Positions 45,674 through 55,261 of a stretch of 64,000 nt of DNA are shown here, one piece after another (the stretch's first letter is position 1; each line of letters opens with the position of its first letter). Origin of the DNA: Metabacillus rhizolycopersici (lineage in GTDB: Bacteria; Bacillota; Bacilli; Bacillales; Bacillaceae); the NCBI RefSeq assembly GCF_020075705.1, contig NZ_JAIQUM010000003.1:94547-158546 (forward strand), written 5' to 3'. The notes below the pieces were generated by a model that was not told the DNA's origin, ran no database searches, and worked only from the letters and a program-made list of their open reading frames with translations. A program made the position numbers and the translations under genes.

Positions 45674-45705
45674 AAAATCATCCCCATTCTAAATTAGATG
45701 ATTTT
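45674..45705 (-). terminator. fadF terminator
   Basis: AAAATCATC (45674-45682) pairs with GATGATTTT (45697-45705), 20 bases past the fadF stop. Confidence 0.75.
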
Positions 45706-45724
45706 AGCTACTAGTAGAAGCACT

Positions 45725-47833
45725 TCATATGTGATTCACATTGCCCAAAATTGATTTTTCAAGCAGTTCTGCTACATCGTATGTGCTTACTTGGTCCTCA
45801 ACTTCCTTCGCTTTCGTACCATCGCTAAGCATCGTTAAGCAGTATGGACAGCCTGAGCTAATGACAGAAGGACGGACAGCTAGCGCTTGTTCTGTTCTTG
45901 TTACATTAATCCGGCTACCAGTGTCTTCTTCCATCCACATTAAACCGCCTCCTGCCCCACAGCACATCCCTGTTTCACGATTTCGTTCCATCTCAACAAG
46001 CCTCGTACCAGGAATCGCCTTTAAAATCATCCGAGGTGCATCATATACTTCATTGTACCTTCCTAGATAACAGGAATCGTGGAAGGTAATGGTTTCATTT
46101 ACTGGATGCTGTGGCGTTAATCTGCCTTCCTCAACTAACTTTGCAAGCAGCTCTGTATGGTGATACACTTCAGCTTCTAAACCGAAATCAGGGTATTCAT
46201 TTTTAAAGATGTTATACGCATGTGGATCAATGGTGACAATCTTTTTCACACCACTTTTCACGAACTCATCGATATTCTTCGTTGCAAGGTCTTGGAATAA
46301 AAATTCATTTCCGAGACGGCGTGGTGTATCACCTGAGTTCTTTTCCTTGTTACCTAAAATCGCAAAGGTAACTTCCGCTTCATTTAAAAGCTTGGCAAAG
46401 GAGAGAGCGATTTTTTGACTGCGGTTGTCATATGAGCCCATTGAGCCAACCCAGAATAAGTATTCAAACTCCTCTAAAGCCTTGCTCATCTCCCTTACTG
46501 TAGGCACAACAACATCTGTGCCCGCTTCACGCCATGCTTCACGCTCTTTCCGATTTAGTCCCCACGGATTTCCTTGCCGTTCAATATTCGTCATCGCACG
46601 CTGCGCATCTGTGTCCAATTTCCCTTCAGTTAGCACAAGATAGCGGCGCAGATCAATAATTTTATCAACATGCTCATTCATCACCGGACATTGATCTTCA
46701 CAGTTACGACAGGTTGTACATGCCCAGATTTCTTCTTCTGTGATGATTTCTCCAATTAAAGATGGATTGTAATCAATAGCAGTTGCTGCCGACTCCTTTG
46801 TCCCAGCACCCGCTGACATCATGGCAATTTTATTTCCTTTTGTATTGCTAAATGCGACAGCTGGTACCCAAGGCTGTTTCGCTGTTACGGCAGCACCTGT
46901 ATTCGTTAAATGATCACGTAGTTTTAAAATTAGGTCCATTGGAGAGAGGATTTTTCCTGTCCCAGTAGCAGGACACATATTTGTACATCGCCCACATTCT
47001 ACACATGCATACAGATCAATTAATTGCGGCTGCGTGAAATCTTCTATTTTCCCTACACCAAATGTTTCTTGTGTTTCGTCTTCAAAATCAATTTTTTCAA
47101 GCTTTCCTGGATTCGAAAGACGGTTAAAATACACATTTGCTGGTCCTGCAATTAAATGGGCGTGCTTCGACTGTGGCACATACACTAAAAATGTTAATAA
47201 ACATAATAAATGAATCCACCATGCTACATAGAAGATGGCAATCGAACCTGTTTCTCCTACAAAACGAAGGATGTATGCCAGGGAGGATGCGATTGGCTCA
47301 GACCAGGTTAACTCATGACCGTGCCAGATGATTCCCGCTCCGTTGCCAAGAAGGACTGATAGCATAAGGCCTCCGATAAAAATCAAGACTAATCCTGATT
47401 TAACCCCTCGTTTTAGGCGGACAAGCTTTTCAACATAACGGCGATGGAACGCCCAAACGACTGCTACTAAAATCATAAACGTAACAATTTCTTGAAAAAG
47501 GGTAAATACTGGATATAATAAACCGAGGGGTAAATGAGCACCGGGTACGAGTCCTTTTATAATAAAATCAATCGCACCAAATTGAACAAGAATAAAGCCA
47601 TAGAAAAACATGACATGGATTATGCCGCTTTTTTTATCCTTTAAAAGCTTCTTCTGTCCAAAAACATTTACCCAAATTTTACGAAGTCTTTCCTTTACTT
47701 CGCTATCAAACTGAACCTTTTTTCCGAGCTTAATGTACGCCATTCTCGTTCGAATTAAATAGACAAATAAATGAATTGAGTAAGCGGTCACAGTCGAAAA
47801 GGCAAGCAAATTCAGCCATAATAAGGCATTCAT
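45725..47833 (-). CDS. fadF: Iron-sulfur membrane oxidoreductase FadF, electron acceptor for beta-oxidation
   Basis: Believed to pass electrons from acyl-CoA dehydrogenases, via electron-transfer flavoprotein, to menaquinone. The 702-aa protein has an N-terminal part with five or so membrane helices. Two ferredoxin-type clusters follow (CVECGRCTNMCPATG near residue 277 and CTTCRNCEDQCPV near 375). The C-terminal half holds two CCG domains (CYLGRYNE and GMCCGAGGG). Its own operator-bearing promoter sits upstream and its own terminator downstream. Confidence 0.9.
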   Translation of the reverse strand: MNALLWLNLLAFSTVTAYSIHLFVYLIRTRMAYIKLGKKVQFDSEVKERLRKIWVNVFGQKKLLKDKKSGIIHVMFFYGFILVQFGAIDFIIKGLVPGAHLPLGLLYPVFTLFQEIVTFMILVAVVWAFHRRYVEKLVRLKRGVKSGLVLIFIGGLMLSVLLGNGAGIIWHGHELTWSEPIASSLAYILRFVGETGSIAIFYVAWWIHLLCLLTFLVYVPQSKHAHLIAGPANVYFNRLSNPGKLEKIDFEDETQETFGVGKIEDFTQPQLIDLYACVECGRCTNMCPATGTGKILSPMDLILKLRDHLTNTGAAVTAKQPWVPAVAFSNTKGNKIAMMSAGAGTKESAATAIDYNPSLIGEIITEEEIWACTTCRNCEDQCPVMNEHVDKIIDLRRYLVLTEGKLDTDAQRAMTNIERQGNPWGLNRKEREAWREAGTDVVVPTVREMSKALEEFEYLFWVGSMGSYDNRSQKIALSFAKLLNEAEVTFAILGNKEKNSGDTPRRLGNEFLFQDLATKNIDEFVKSGVKKIVTIDPHAYNIFKNEYPDFGLEAEVYHHTELLAKLVEEGRLTPQHPVNETITFHDSCYLGRYNEVYDAPRMILKAIPGTRLVEMERNRETGMCCGAGGGLMWMEEDTGSRINVTRTEQALAVRPSVISSGCPYCLTMLSDGTKAKEVEDQVSTYDVAELLEKSILGNVNHI

Positions 47834-47938
47834 TTCTCTCCCTCCAATTTCTCATTTGTAAAAGGCACTTACTAATTCATACGTCTATCTTTTCATTTTT
47901 ATTAAAATTTGAATTTTCTGAATTTAAATTATATTTCT

Positions 47939-47967
47939 ATGATAGTAATGAATGGTCATTCAGTCAA
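47939..47967 (-). promoter_or_regulatory. fadF promoter with TetR-type operator
   Basis: On the minus strand TTGACT (47962-47967), a 17-base spacer and TATCAT (47939-47944). The spacer holds the palindrome TGAATGACCATTCA (47949-47962), aligned with TGAGTGAGCGTTCA at the same place in the thl promoter. The published B. subtilis FadR site (TGAATGA-N4-TCATTCA) has a wider spacing. Confidence 0.7.
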
Positions 47968-48040
47968 CAGTTTTTAGACTTGAATGTTCACGGATCATTT
48001 TGTGAATTTTTGTGAGGCTAACCTTAACTTTTACGCACGT

Positions 48041-48158
48041 AATGCGGGATAAAGCGAGACTTATCGGGCTTTTACTGGCAGTTATTCCACACCTCCACTG
48101 CTTCGATTCATCAGTAGCTTTAGAGGTAGGGAATTACTGCCAGTTAATGCGGGATAAA
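48041..48158 (+). repeat. R3 hairpin repeat, copy 1
   Basis: ACTGGCAGTTATTCC (48074-48088) pairs with GGAATTACTGCCAGT (48130-48144). A 13-bp direct repeat AATGCGGGATAAA stands at both ends (48041-48053 and 48146-48158). A small inner hairpin, gataaagcgagacttatc, follows the left repeat. Confidence 0.78.
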
Positions 48159-48240
48159 AATAACTTTAATTGTCAAAACTACGAAAAATAGTAACTGTAC
48201 CCCTTACCATCTCTTTAACATGCTGCTAGGAGGATTAGTT

Positions 48241-49443
48241 ATGACTATATTCATGATCATCGGCATTATCATAGTGGCACTTATTTGCTGGTTTACAATT
48301 GACTATCATTTAGGGAGAAAAAATCATCTTTCAACATCAAATTATACGCCATTTCTTCCTAAGAAAAGTGATATTGAACTTTTTACAGACGGGGAAAATC
48401 TTTTTCAAGATTTATTTGAAAGTATTAGAAATAGTACACAGAGCATTCATGTGCTGTTTTACATCGTCCAAAATGATCAGATAAGCAATGAATTTCTTTC
48501 TTTACTAGGCGAAAAGGCAAGTCAGGGGATAAAGGTTCGCCTTTTGCTCGATTATATTGGGAGTATTGAGTTAGATAAACAAAAGATTAAAAAGTTAAGG
48601 GAAAAGGGAGTCAAATTTGCGCGTGCACACTCACCACGCTTTCCATATCTTTTTTATACACTTCAAGCGAGAAATCATCGGAAGATCACCGTGATTGATG
48701 GTGAGATTGGTTACTTAGGTGGCTTTAATATTGGAAAGGAATACATCGGTCATGATCCCAAATTCGGTTTTTGGCGAGATTATCATTTAAAAATAACTGG
48801 TGAAGGTGTTTCGGATTTGCAGCAGCAATTTTTAAAGGATTGGTATGAGGCAACAGCAGAAAATCATCTTGAGGATCGACAATTCTTTCCGGAACAACAG
48901 GCAGGAAAAAGTACTCAAATGTTTATTTCCACGTATGGGGAGCACTTAGACAATCACTTTAAGGAACTTATTAGAGACGCAAAACAGGAAATCATCATCT
49001 GCTCCCCCTATTTTATCCCAGGTAAAGAGATTTTATATGAGTTATTAGATGCTTTAGCAAAGGGAGTAATGGTAAAAATTATGGTTCCAATGAAAGCAGA
49101 TCATCCATTAGTAAAGCAAGCAGCATTTCCTTACTTTGGAAAATTACTGTTAGCTGGTTGTGAGATCTATCGTTATTATCACGGATTTTATCACGCTAAG
49201 GTCATTGTCATTGATGACCATGCATGTGATATTGGGACGGCAAATTTTGATAAACGAAGCTTATATGTAAACGATGAAATGACTTGCTTAATTTATGATC
49301 AGAATTTTGTTCGGTATGTAAAGGAACAAATTGCTGAGGATTTTCATACGTCTGAATTGCTAACCTATGATTTTTATCGAAAGCGCTCCTTTTTACACCG
49401 CTGTAAAGAGGCTGTGGCATCACTTGTATCACACTTTTTGTAG
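48241..49443 (+). CDS. Cardiolipin synthase-type phospholipase D protein
   Basis: It joins phosphatidylglycerol units into cardiolipin in the membrane. The 400-aa protein has an N-terminal membrane helix (residues 2-20). Two HKD motifs are visible: HRKITVIDGEIGYLGGFNIG (near residue 150) and HAKVIVIDDHACDIGTANFD (near residue 318). It sits next to fadF where B. subtilis has ywjE. The start was moved to ATG 48241, seven bases after AGGAGGA; the longer frame begins before this site. It has one N-terminal helix where classic ClsA has two. Confidence 0.85.
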   Translation: MTIFMIIGIIIVALICWFTIDYHLGRKNHLSTSNYTPFLPKKSDIELFTDGENLFQDLFESIRNSTQSIHVLFYIVQNDQISNEFLSLLGEKASQGIKVRLLLDYIGSIELDKQKIKKLREKGVKFARAHSPRFPYLFYTLQARNHRKITVIDGEIGYLGGFNIGKEYIGHDPKFGFWRDYHLKITGEGVSDLQQQFLKDWYEATAENHLEDRQFFPEQQAGKSTQMFISTYGEHLDNHFKELIRDAKQEIIICSPYFIPGKEILYELLDALAKGVMVKIMVPMKADHPLVKQAAFPYFGKLLLAGCEIYRYYHGFYHAKVIVIDDHACDIGTANFDKRSLYVNDEMTCLIYDQNFVRYVKEQIAEDFHTSELLTYDFYRKRSFLHRCKEAVASLVSHFL

Positions 49444-49577
49444 AGGATTTGATTGATCCAGATTAGGGGTGTGCTATTCTGTCCAATCATTTTTATATGA
49501 AATGCTCAGAAAAAAAGAAGGGTCACTCATTTGGTAAGTAATTCAGATAACGTGGAGAAAATGTTAAATTTCATATC

Positions 49578-49609
49578 AAAACGCTTGGACTCAAAAATCC
49601 AAGCGTTTT
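49578..49609 (+). terminator. Terminator of the cardiolipin synthase gene
   Basis: AAAACGCTTGGA (49578-49589) pairs perfectly with TCCAAGCGTTTT (49598-49609), followed by ATTGTTT. Confidence 0.9.
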
Positions 49610-49666
49610 ATTGTTTCGTTTTTGCCTTCTTCAAGCACCCGTTTGCACAATAGGAATGTAGTCATC

Positions 49667-49870
49667 CTATTGTTGAGGCTTCAATTTGAGAATCCACTCA
49701 CTAATAAACCCCACTAATATCCCAACTACAATTGGTAGTAGAGAAATCTCAGTATACGAGAGTGAAACTTTAAATATAAGAACATCGATATTAGCTATAA
49801 AACCTATTATATATAGCAATATCATCATTCCAAATGATGCACATAACGGAATCCAAAAGGATTTACTCAC
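49667..49870 (-). CDS. Small two-helix membrane protein, unknown function
   Basis: I do not recognise this protein. It is 67 aa with two hydrophobic helices (about residues 6-29 and 42-62) and ends LKLKPQQ. The start is GTG at 49870, with GGAGGTGAT seven bases upstream, close to a full anti-Shine-Dalgarno match, so the gene is very likely translated. It faces the cardiolipin synthase gene tail to tail. Confidence 0.65.
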   Translation of the reverse strand: MSKSFWIPLCASFGMMILLYIIGFIANIDVLIFKVSLSYTEISLLPIVVGILVGFISEWILKLKPQQ

Positions 49871-50110
49871 TGCATCACCTCCATCTCAAGAATAGTAACT
49901 ACTCCTTAAAATTGATTGTTTTTTCATCTATGTCACTATTTTTGTTTAACTCTACTGCGTGATTAGTGTAAGAACATTTCTACATAAACTCTTATATTCA
50001 ATATAACATATTTTACCAAAACCCTGAATTACCTTTCAATTTACAGAAGAATGAACATACCCAATAGCAAACCTTTTAGCAGCGTGATATTGGGTATTGA
50101 TTTAAGTTTA

Positions 50111-50379
50111 GGCTCTTTTCTAAAAGATTGTTGTTTTTAAACATAAAAAGATTAACAGCAGTTATAGAGCGGGACGAAAAATATGTCGAAAATTGAAGGT
50201 TGGTCGATACCTTGGTTATTTCGGACAATAAAATTCAAAACCAGACAATAAAACCTTGAGCTTGGACAAAAAATCTCAAGTTCTGACAATAAATCATGAT
50301 TATGGACGATACATCATTTCGAAAAGTTAAATTAGAAATCAAGTAAGTTTAAAAACAACAAAGTTTACTAAAACAGCCT
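50111..50379. mobile_element. R2 MITE-like element, copy B, containing an R4 array
   Basis: 269 bp. The ends are GGCTCTTTTCTAAAAGATTG and, inverted, GGCTGTTTTAGTAAACTTTG. An exact 8-bp duplication TAAGTTTA flanks it (50103-50110 and 50380-50387). Inside, GACRATA cores recur at 50203, 50224, 50244, 50265, 50285 and 50305, every 20-21 bases, making it the fourth R4 array. The extra 108 bp relative to copy A is about the length of this array. Confidence 0.85.
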
Positions 50380-50415
50380 AAGTTTAAAATGCTTATAAAC
50401 ACTGATACGACAAAA

Positions 50416-50455
50416 AAATAGAGTGCTAAAACCTATGCGATTCAGCACTCTATTT
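50416..50455 (-). terminator. Terminator of the MetE-like gene
   Basis: AAATAGAGTGCT (50416-50427) pairs with AGCACTCTATTT (50444-50455). TTTTG follows on the minus strand. It is 115 bases past the stop. Confidence 0.85.
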
Positions 50456-50569
50456 GTTATGTTATTTCTGATTTCCTTCACAAAAACTGAACTACTTACT
50501 CATTTGAGAGCCCCTCTTATTAAGACAATGGTAAGTAATCTAAGTCGTGAAGTTCATAAAGACGATTGA

Positions 50570-51694
50570 TTATTCTCCCCAAACCTTTTCTGAGATTTTT
50601 TTAATCAATTCTAGCTTTTTCCATTGGTCTTCCTCGGTTAATTCATTTCCCTCTTCTGTTGAAGAGAATCCACATTGCGGGCTTAAGCAAAGACGGTCTA
50701 GTGGTACATATTGAGCTGCCTCTTTAATACGTGCAATCACAGCCTCTTCATTTTCTAACTCTGGACTTTTGGAGGTAACAAGACCTAAGACAACCTGCTT
50801 GTCTCCGGAAAGATATTGAAGTGGTTCAAAACCACCTGCTCGCTCAGAATCAAATTCAAGGTAATAAGCATCTACATTTTCATTTCGGAATAATTCCTCT
50901 GAAACAGGATCATATCCACCAGAATAATGCCATGTCGAACGATAATTGCCTCGACAAACATGTGTTGTGACAATTAAATCTTCTGGTTTATCAGCAAGAA
51001 TACGATTATTTAATTCGACATATTCTTTTGCCAATACATCTAAATCAATCTCTTCTTTTGCTGCGTTTTCACGATAGTTTTTATCACAAAGCACGGCCCA
51101 AACAACCTCATCCATTTGAATGTTACGGCAGCCTGCCCCGTAAAATGCATTGAATGCCTTTTTATATGCATGAACAATATCATTATATAAATCTCCTTTG
51201 TTTGGATAATGTTTTTTTGTATAGTCAATATTATGCGGTTTTGTAATTTCGTATAGAAATTGTACCGCTGAAGGTAATGTTTGTCTTGCAATCACGCCTT
51301 CAGGAACTAATGATTTCAAATATTTGTAATCCTCTAAAAAAGGATGTGTTGAAAAATCGATTTTACCTGTGACACGTGCTGTTTCCTTGCGTGTCTCAAT
51401 TCCCTGAAAAGCAAGTCCAACTTCAGTAGCTGCTTTTTCTACACCATCTAATCCCCACATAAAATCAAGATGCCACCAACTACGGCGAAATTCACCGTCC
51501 GTTACAGACTGCAGTCCAACCTCAATTTGTTTATCAACAATGCGTTTAATTTCTTGATTTTCCACTTCCCGCAATTGTTCAGCTGTTATACTACCTTCTT
51601 GAAAGTCTCTTTTTGCTTTTTTAATACTTTCAGAGCGAAGTAAGCTCCCTACATGATCAGCTCTAAATGGAGCTTTAACTAAAGTTTTTTCCAT
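50570..51694 (-). CDS. Cobalamin-independent methionine synthase-like protein (MetE C-terminal domain, YxjG/YxjH type)
   Basis: A stand-alone MetE C-terminal-like barrel of 374 aa. Zinc ligands are expected in TTHVCRGNYRSTW (His, Cys) and LCLSPQCGFSSTEEG (Cys). DHVGSLLR near the N-terminus and SVTDGEFRRSWWHLDFMWGL are family hallmarks. It could be methionine synthesis from a small methyl donor, or another alkyl transfer. No S-box riboswitch is visible upstream, unlike B. subtilis yxjG and yxjH. It is divergent from an MFS carrier. The second ATG (51694) is better spaced from AAGGAAA than the first (51700). Confidence 0.82.
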   Translation of the reverse strand: MEKTLVKAPFRADHVGSLLRSESIKKAKRDFQEGSITAEQLREVENQEIKRIVDKQIEVGLQSVTDGEFRRSWWHLDFMWGLDGVEKAATEVGLAFQGIETRKETARVTGKIDFSTHPFLEDYKYLKSLVPEGVIARQTLPSAVQFLYEITKPHNIDYTKKHYPNKGDLYNDIVHAYKKAFNAFYGAGCRNIQMDEVVWAVLCDKNYRENAAKEEIDLDVLAKEYVELNNRILADKPEDLIVTTHVCRGNYRSTWHYSGGYDPVSEELFRNENVDAYYLEFDSERAGGFEPLQYLSGDKQVVLGLVTSKSPELENEEAVIARIKEAAQYVPLDRLCLSPQCGFSSTEEGNELTEEDQWKKLELIKKISEKVWGE

Positions 51695-51947
51695 AAACAT
51701 TTTCCTTCTTTCTGAAAAGGCGATTCTCTTCTACATTTAATGTAAGATAAGTATATAATAGGGAATCACTTATAACCTAAGATATAAATTCTATCTCTTG
51801 CTATAGCTTTAAACTATATCGAGCTACAGATTATATATGTTACACTCTATGATTTTCTCCGTGCTACACTTACTCTCATAAACAAACGGTTATACCAATG
51901 AGTCATTATACATCGTAATTTTATTCAACATTTTATGGAGGTGCGCT

Positions 51948-53291
51948 ATGAATCCTATTTCTTTCTTTGAGCAAAGCAAATTAAAACCGTTCCACATTCT
52001 GCTAGTTTTTTGGTTATTTATCATCCTGATGTTTGAAGGATATGATGTCGTGATCTATGGGGCTACAATTCCCTTCTTAAAAGAATCATGGGGGATTTCA
52101 GATATGATAGCCGGTTCCATCGGTAGCTATACAACCATTGGTACAGCTACTGGTGCAGTACTGTTCGGTCTATATTCGGATCGTTTTGGTCGTAAGAATA
52201 TTATTATTTTAACGACACTGATGTTTAGTCTTTTTACAATGCTTTCAGGTTTTGCACCGAATGCAATCATCTTTACTATCTGTCGCGTAATTGCCGGCTT
52301 TGGGTTTGGTGGGGTTATGCCGAATATCGCTTCACTTATTTCTGAATATGCACCATTAAAATATCGTGCTGCTATCATTTCATTTATTTTTTGTGGATAT
52401 TCAGTTGGGGCGATGGGTGCTTCCTTCATCGGTCAAGCGTTACTGCCTGATTTCGGATGGCAACCAGTTTACTGGATTGGCGGTATTTCTTTACTTTTTA
52501 TTCCATTCATGTTAAAAGCGATTCCAGAATCACTTGATTACTTGCTTACTCACAAACAACACGACCAGATTGTGATGATTGTTAATAAAGTTCAACCAAG
52601 CGCTGCTACAACACTTGATTTTACTTATAAAAAGAAAGCACAAGCACAAAAATCACCCGTTAGTGCTCTTTTCACAAAAAAATTCGCTGTTACAACGATG
52701 ATGTTTTGGTTAGCATGCTTCTGTACATTCATTTTAATGTATTCACTTAATACTTGGTTACCTACATTGATGCTACAGGCTGGTTATACCTTATCTTCAA
52801 GCTTAATGTTTGTTGCCGTGTTACAAATCGGTTCGATTGTTGGCACAGTCATACTTAGTAATATCATTCAAAAAGTAGGATTTAAAAATGTGTTAATTCC
52901 ACTTTATTTAGTTGGTGCTATTTCTTTAACACTCATTGGCTTTTCTACGAATCTCTATTTAGCGTACTTTTTCATTTTTCTCATCGGTGCTGCAACAGTT
53001 GGTCTACAAAATATGTCAAATGCATTTGTTGCTGCGTATTATCCTGTCGAGATTCGATCGGCAGCACTTGGAAGTACAATGGCCTTTGGTCGCCTCGGCT
53101 CCATTGTGGCTCCGACTTATGTGGCGATGTTACTGACAATGAACCTACAACCACAATTTAACTTTATCGCCATTGGAATTGCCGCTGTATTCGGTATGAT
53201 CGCATTGTTCTTCGTTAATGATAAACACGCCGATTATCAACCTGCCCATGAATCAGAGGCAAACAACACTGAAACAGCCCAGGCATTATAA
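51948..53291 (+). CDS. MFS transporter, aromatic acid:H+ symporter (AAHS)-like
   Basis: A 12-helix carrier of 447 aa. FEGYDVVIYGATIPFL in helix 1 resembles the DGYD-type motif of PcaK/BenK relatives. The MFS loop signature GLYSDRFGRKNIIIL is near residue 77, and a second, weaker copy lies in the C-terminal half. Aromatic or other carboxylates are the likely substrates, but this cannot be fixed. It shares a 247-bp divergent promoter region with the MetE-like gene, so the two may serve one pathway. GGAGGTG lies five bases before the ATG. Confidence 0.8.
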   Translation: MNPISFFEQSKLKPFHILLVFWLFIILMFEGYDVVIYGATIPFLKESWGISDMIAGSIGSYTTIGTATGAVLFGLYSDRFGRKNIIILTTLMFSLFTMLSGFAPNAIIFTICRVIAGFGFGGVMPNIASLISEYAPLKYRAAIISFIFCGYSVGAMGASFIGQALLPDFGWQPVYWIGGISLLFIPFMLKAIPESLDYLLTHKQHDQIVMIVNKVQPSAATTLDFTYKKKAQAQKSPVSALFTKKFAVTTMMFWLACFCTFILMYSLNTWLPTLMLQAGYTLSSSLMFVAVLQIGSIVGTVILSNIIQKVGFKNVLIPLYLVGAISLTLIGFSTNLYLAYFFIFLIGAATVGLQNMSNAFVAAYYPVEIRSAALGSTMAFGRLGSIVAPTYVAMLLTMNLQPQFNFIAIGIAAVFGMIALFFVNDKHADYQPAHESEANNTETAQAL

Positions 53292-53302
53292 AGTGAGACT
53301 TC

Positions 53303-53336
53303 CATCAGTGGGGGTTCTCCTCATCCCCCACTGATG
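53303..53336 (+). terminator. Hairpin after the MFS gene
   Basis: CATCAGTGGGGG (53303-53314) pairs perfectly with CCCCCACTGATG (53325-53336). The T run is weak (gttag). It sits 12 bases past the stop. Confidence 0.65.
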
Positions 53337-53340
53337 GTTA

Positions 53341-53446
53341 GCGAAACTTATCGGATCTTTACGGGCAGTTATCTCCCTCTTATCTTCTTTGCTTCTCCTG
53401 AATCTTGAAGTGGGAGTTTTACTGCCCGTTAAGGTGGGATAAAGCG
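53341..53446 (+). repeat. R3 hairpin repeat, copy 2
   Basis: ACGGGCAGTTATCTCCC (53361-53377) pairs with GGGAGTTTTACTGCCCGT (53412-53429). Relative to copy 1, the stem has changed T to G on the left and A to C on the right, keeping the pair. It ends ggtgggataaagcg, the R3 end sequence. Confidence 0.78.
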
Positions 53447-53552
53447 AAGGGATGTCTGAAAAAATTCGGACCTCCCTTCAGCATTATGGCTAGCATTTTT
53501 AACAACTTTATTGTAAATTAAACGGCTTTATTTGTAATTAAACAAATATACA

Positions 53553-53587
53553 AAAAAACTCAGATGAAGCTCTCATCTGAGTTTTTT
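53553..53587. terminator. argS terminator
   Basis: AAAAAACTCAGATGA (53553-53567) pairs perfectly with TCATCTGAGTTTTTT (53573-53587). It is T-rich on both strands. Confidence 0.92.
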
Positions 53588-53590
53588 CCT

Positions 53591-55261
53591 TTACATTTTT
53601 TCAGGTGCTGAAACACCGATTAATGTCAATGCGTTTTGCAATGTTGTTTGTGTTGCTTTCATTAAGCCAAGTCTTGCACGGCTTTTTTCTGTATTTTCAG
53701 GATCTAGCACCTTTTCAGCGTTGTAGAAGCTGTGTAGTGCTGCTGCTAAATCGTAGATATAGTTTGTAATACGATGTGGAATTCGCTTTTGGGCAGCTTC
53801 TGAAACTGCTTGTGGGAATTCGCCTAGTTTTTTCAATAGATCAAATTCTTTTTCAGAAACAATTTCATCTAGTTTTAAGTTTTCTTCATATGTGATTCCT
53901 TGCTCTTCACCTTGACGAAGCATACTACAAATACGTGCGTGTGCATATTGAGCATAGTAAACAGGGTTTTCATTTGATGTCGATACAGCAAGATCAAGAT
54001 CAAAATCCATATGTGTATCCGCACTTCTCATCGCAAAGAAATAGCGAACCGCATCAAGACCAACCTCTTCGATTAAGTCTCTCATTGTGACAGCTTTTCC
54101 AGTACGCTTACTCATTTTCATCTTTTCACCATTTTTATACAGGTGAACAAGTTGAATGATTTCGACTTCTAGTGTTTCCTTACCATAGCCAAGCGCTTCA
54201 ATCGCTGCTTTCATACGTGGAATGTAGCCATGATGATCAGCTCCCCACACATTGATCAGCTTCGTAAATCCACGGTCAAGCTTGTCCTTGTGGTAAGCAA
54301 TATCAGGAGTTAAATACGTATAAGAGCCATCATTTTTGATCAATACACGGTCTTTGTCATCACCAAACGTTGTTGAGCGGAACCAAGTTGCTCCTTCTTC
54401 TTCGTAGATATGACCTTTTTCCGTTAATTTCGCAAGCGCCTCATCAATTTTCCCATTATGGTAAAGTGATGTCTCAGAGTACCATACATCAAAAGAAACG
54501 CGGAACTCTTCAAGGTCAGCTTTCAACTTGCCCATTTCGTACTTCAAGCCATATTCTCTAAAGAAGCTTAAACGCTCGTCACGATTTTGCTCAACGAATT
54601 TGTCACCATACTCTTCAGCAAGTTTTTTCCCAATTCCAACGATATCCTCACCGTGATAACCATCTTCAGGCATTTCAGCATCTTTACCTAGAGCTTGTAG
54701 ATAACGAGCTTCAATTGAGTTCGCTAAGTTGTTAATTTGATTTCCAGCGTCATTGATGTAATATTCACGTGACACATCATAGCCTGCTTTTGCTAAAACT
54801 TTGCATAAGGAATCGCCTACTGCTGCACCACGAGCATGACCTAAATGAAGGTCGCCTGTTGGATTTGCTGAAACAAATTCAACTTGCACCTTTTCGTTGT
54901 TACCGATGGTTGATTCACCGTAGCTAGATCCAGCTTTAATAATAGACGGGATTAGCTCCGCTAGATAGCTATTGTTCATGTAAAAATTAATAAAGCCTGG
55001 GCCAGCGATTTCGATTTTATCGATTGATCCTTTTTCTTTATCAATGTTGGCAACAATCTCATCAGCGATCATACGAGGTGCCTTTTTTGCCACACGCGCA
55101 AGCTGCATCGCCATATTCGTCGAATAATCTCCGTGTGCTTTTTCTTTTGGAAGTTCTAAAAGAACGTCGGGAATTTGCGTTTCTTCTGCAAGACCTGCTT
55201 TGACGACAGCGGCTTTGATTTCATCTTTTAACTGTTCTTTCACTTGTTGGACGATATTCAT
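53591..55261 (-). CDS. argS: Arginyl-tRNA synthetase
   Basis: It charges tRNA-Arg. It is a class I synthetase of 556 aa. The HIGH-type motif is in [16 protein letters not shown] (near residue 132) and the KMSKR-type motif is KMSKRTG (near residue 370). The C-terminal DALR anticodon-binding domain is complete. Its ATG overlaps the ywiB stop by four bases. No T-box leader is visible. Confidence 0.97.
   Translation of the reverse strand: MNIVQQVKEQLKDEIKAAVVKAGLAEETQIPDVLLELPKEKAHGDYSTNMAMQLARVAKKAPRMIADEIVANIDKEKGSIDKIEIAGPGFINFYMNNSYLAELIPSIIKAGSSYGESTIGNNEKVQVEFVSANPTGDLHLGHARGAAVGDSLCKVLAKAGYDVSREYYINDAGNQINNLANSIEARYLQALGKDAEMPEDGYHGEDIVGIGKKLAEEYGDKFVEQNRDERLSFFREYGLKYEMGKLKADLEEFRVSFDVWYSETSLYHNGKIDEALAKLTEKGHIYEEEGATWFRSTTFGDDKDRVLIKNDGSYTYLTPDIAYHKDKLDRGFTKLINVWGADHHGYIPRMKAAIEALGYGKETLEVEIIQLVHLYKNGEKMKMSKRTGKAVTMRDLIEEVGLDAVRYFFAMRSADTHMDFDLDLAVSTSNENPVYYAQYAHARICSMLRQGEEQGITYEENLKLDEIVSEKEFDLLKKLGEFPQAVSEAAQKRIPHRITNYIYDLAAALHSFYNAEKVLDPENTEKSRARLGLMKATQTTLQNALTLIGVSAPEKM

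Noticed and set aside
51701..51947. S-box (SAM) riboswitch upstream of the MetE-like gene
   Set aside because: I looked for the conserved S-box start and junction sequences and found none; the gap is AT-rich without a matching fold or terminator.
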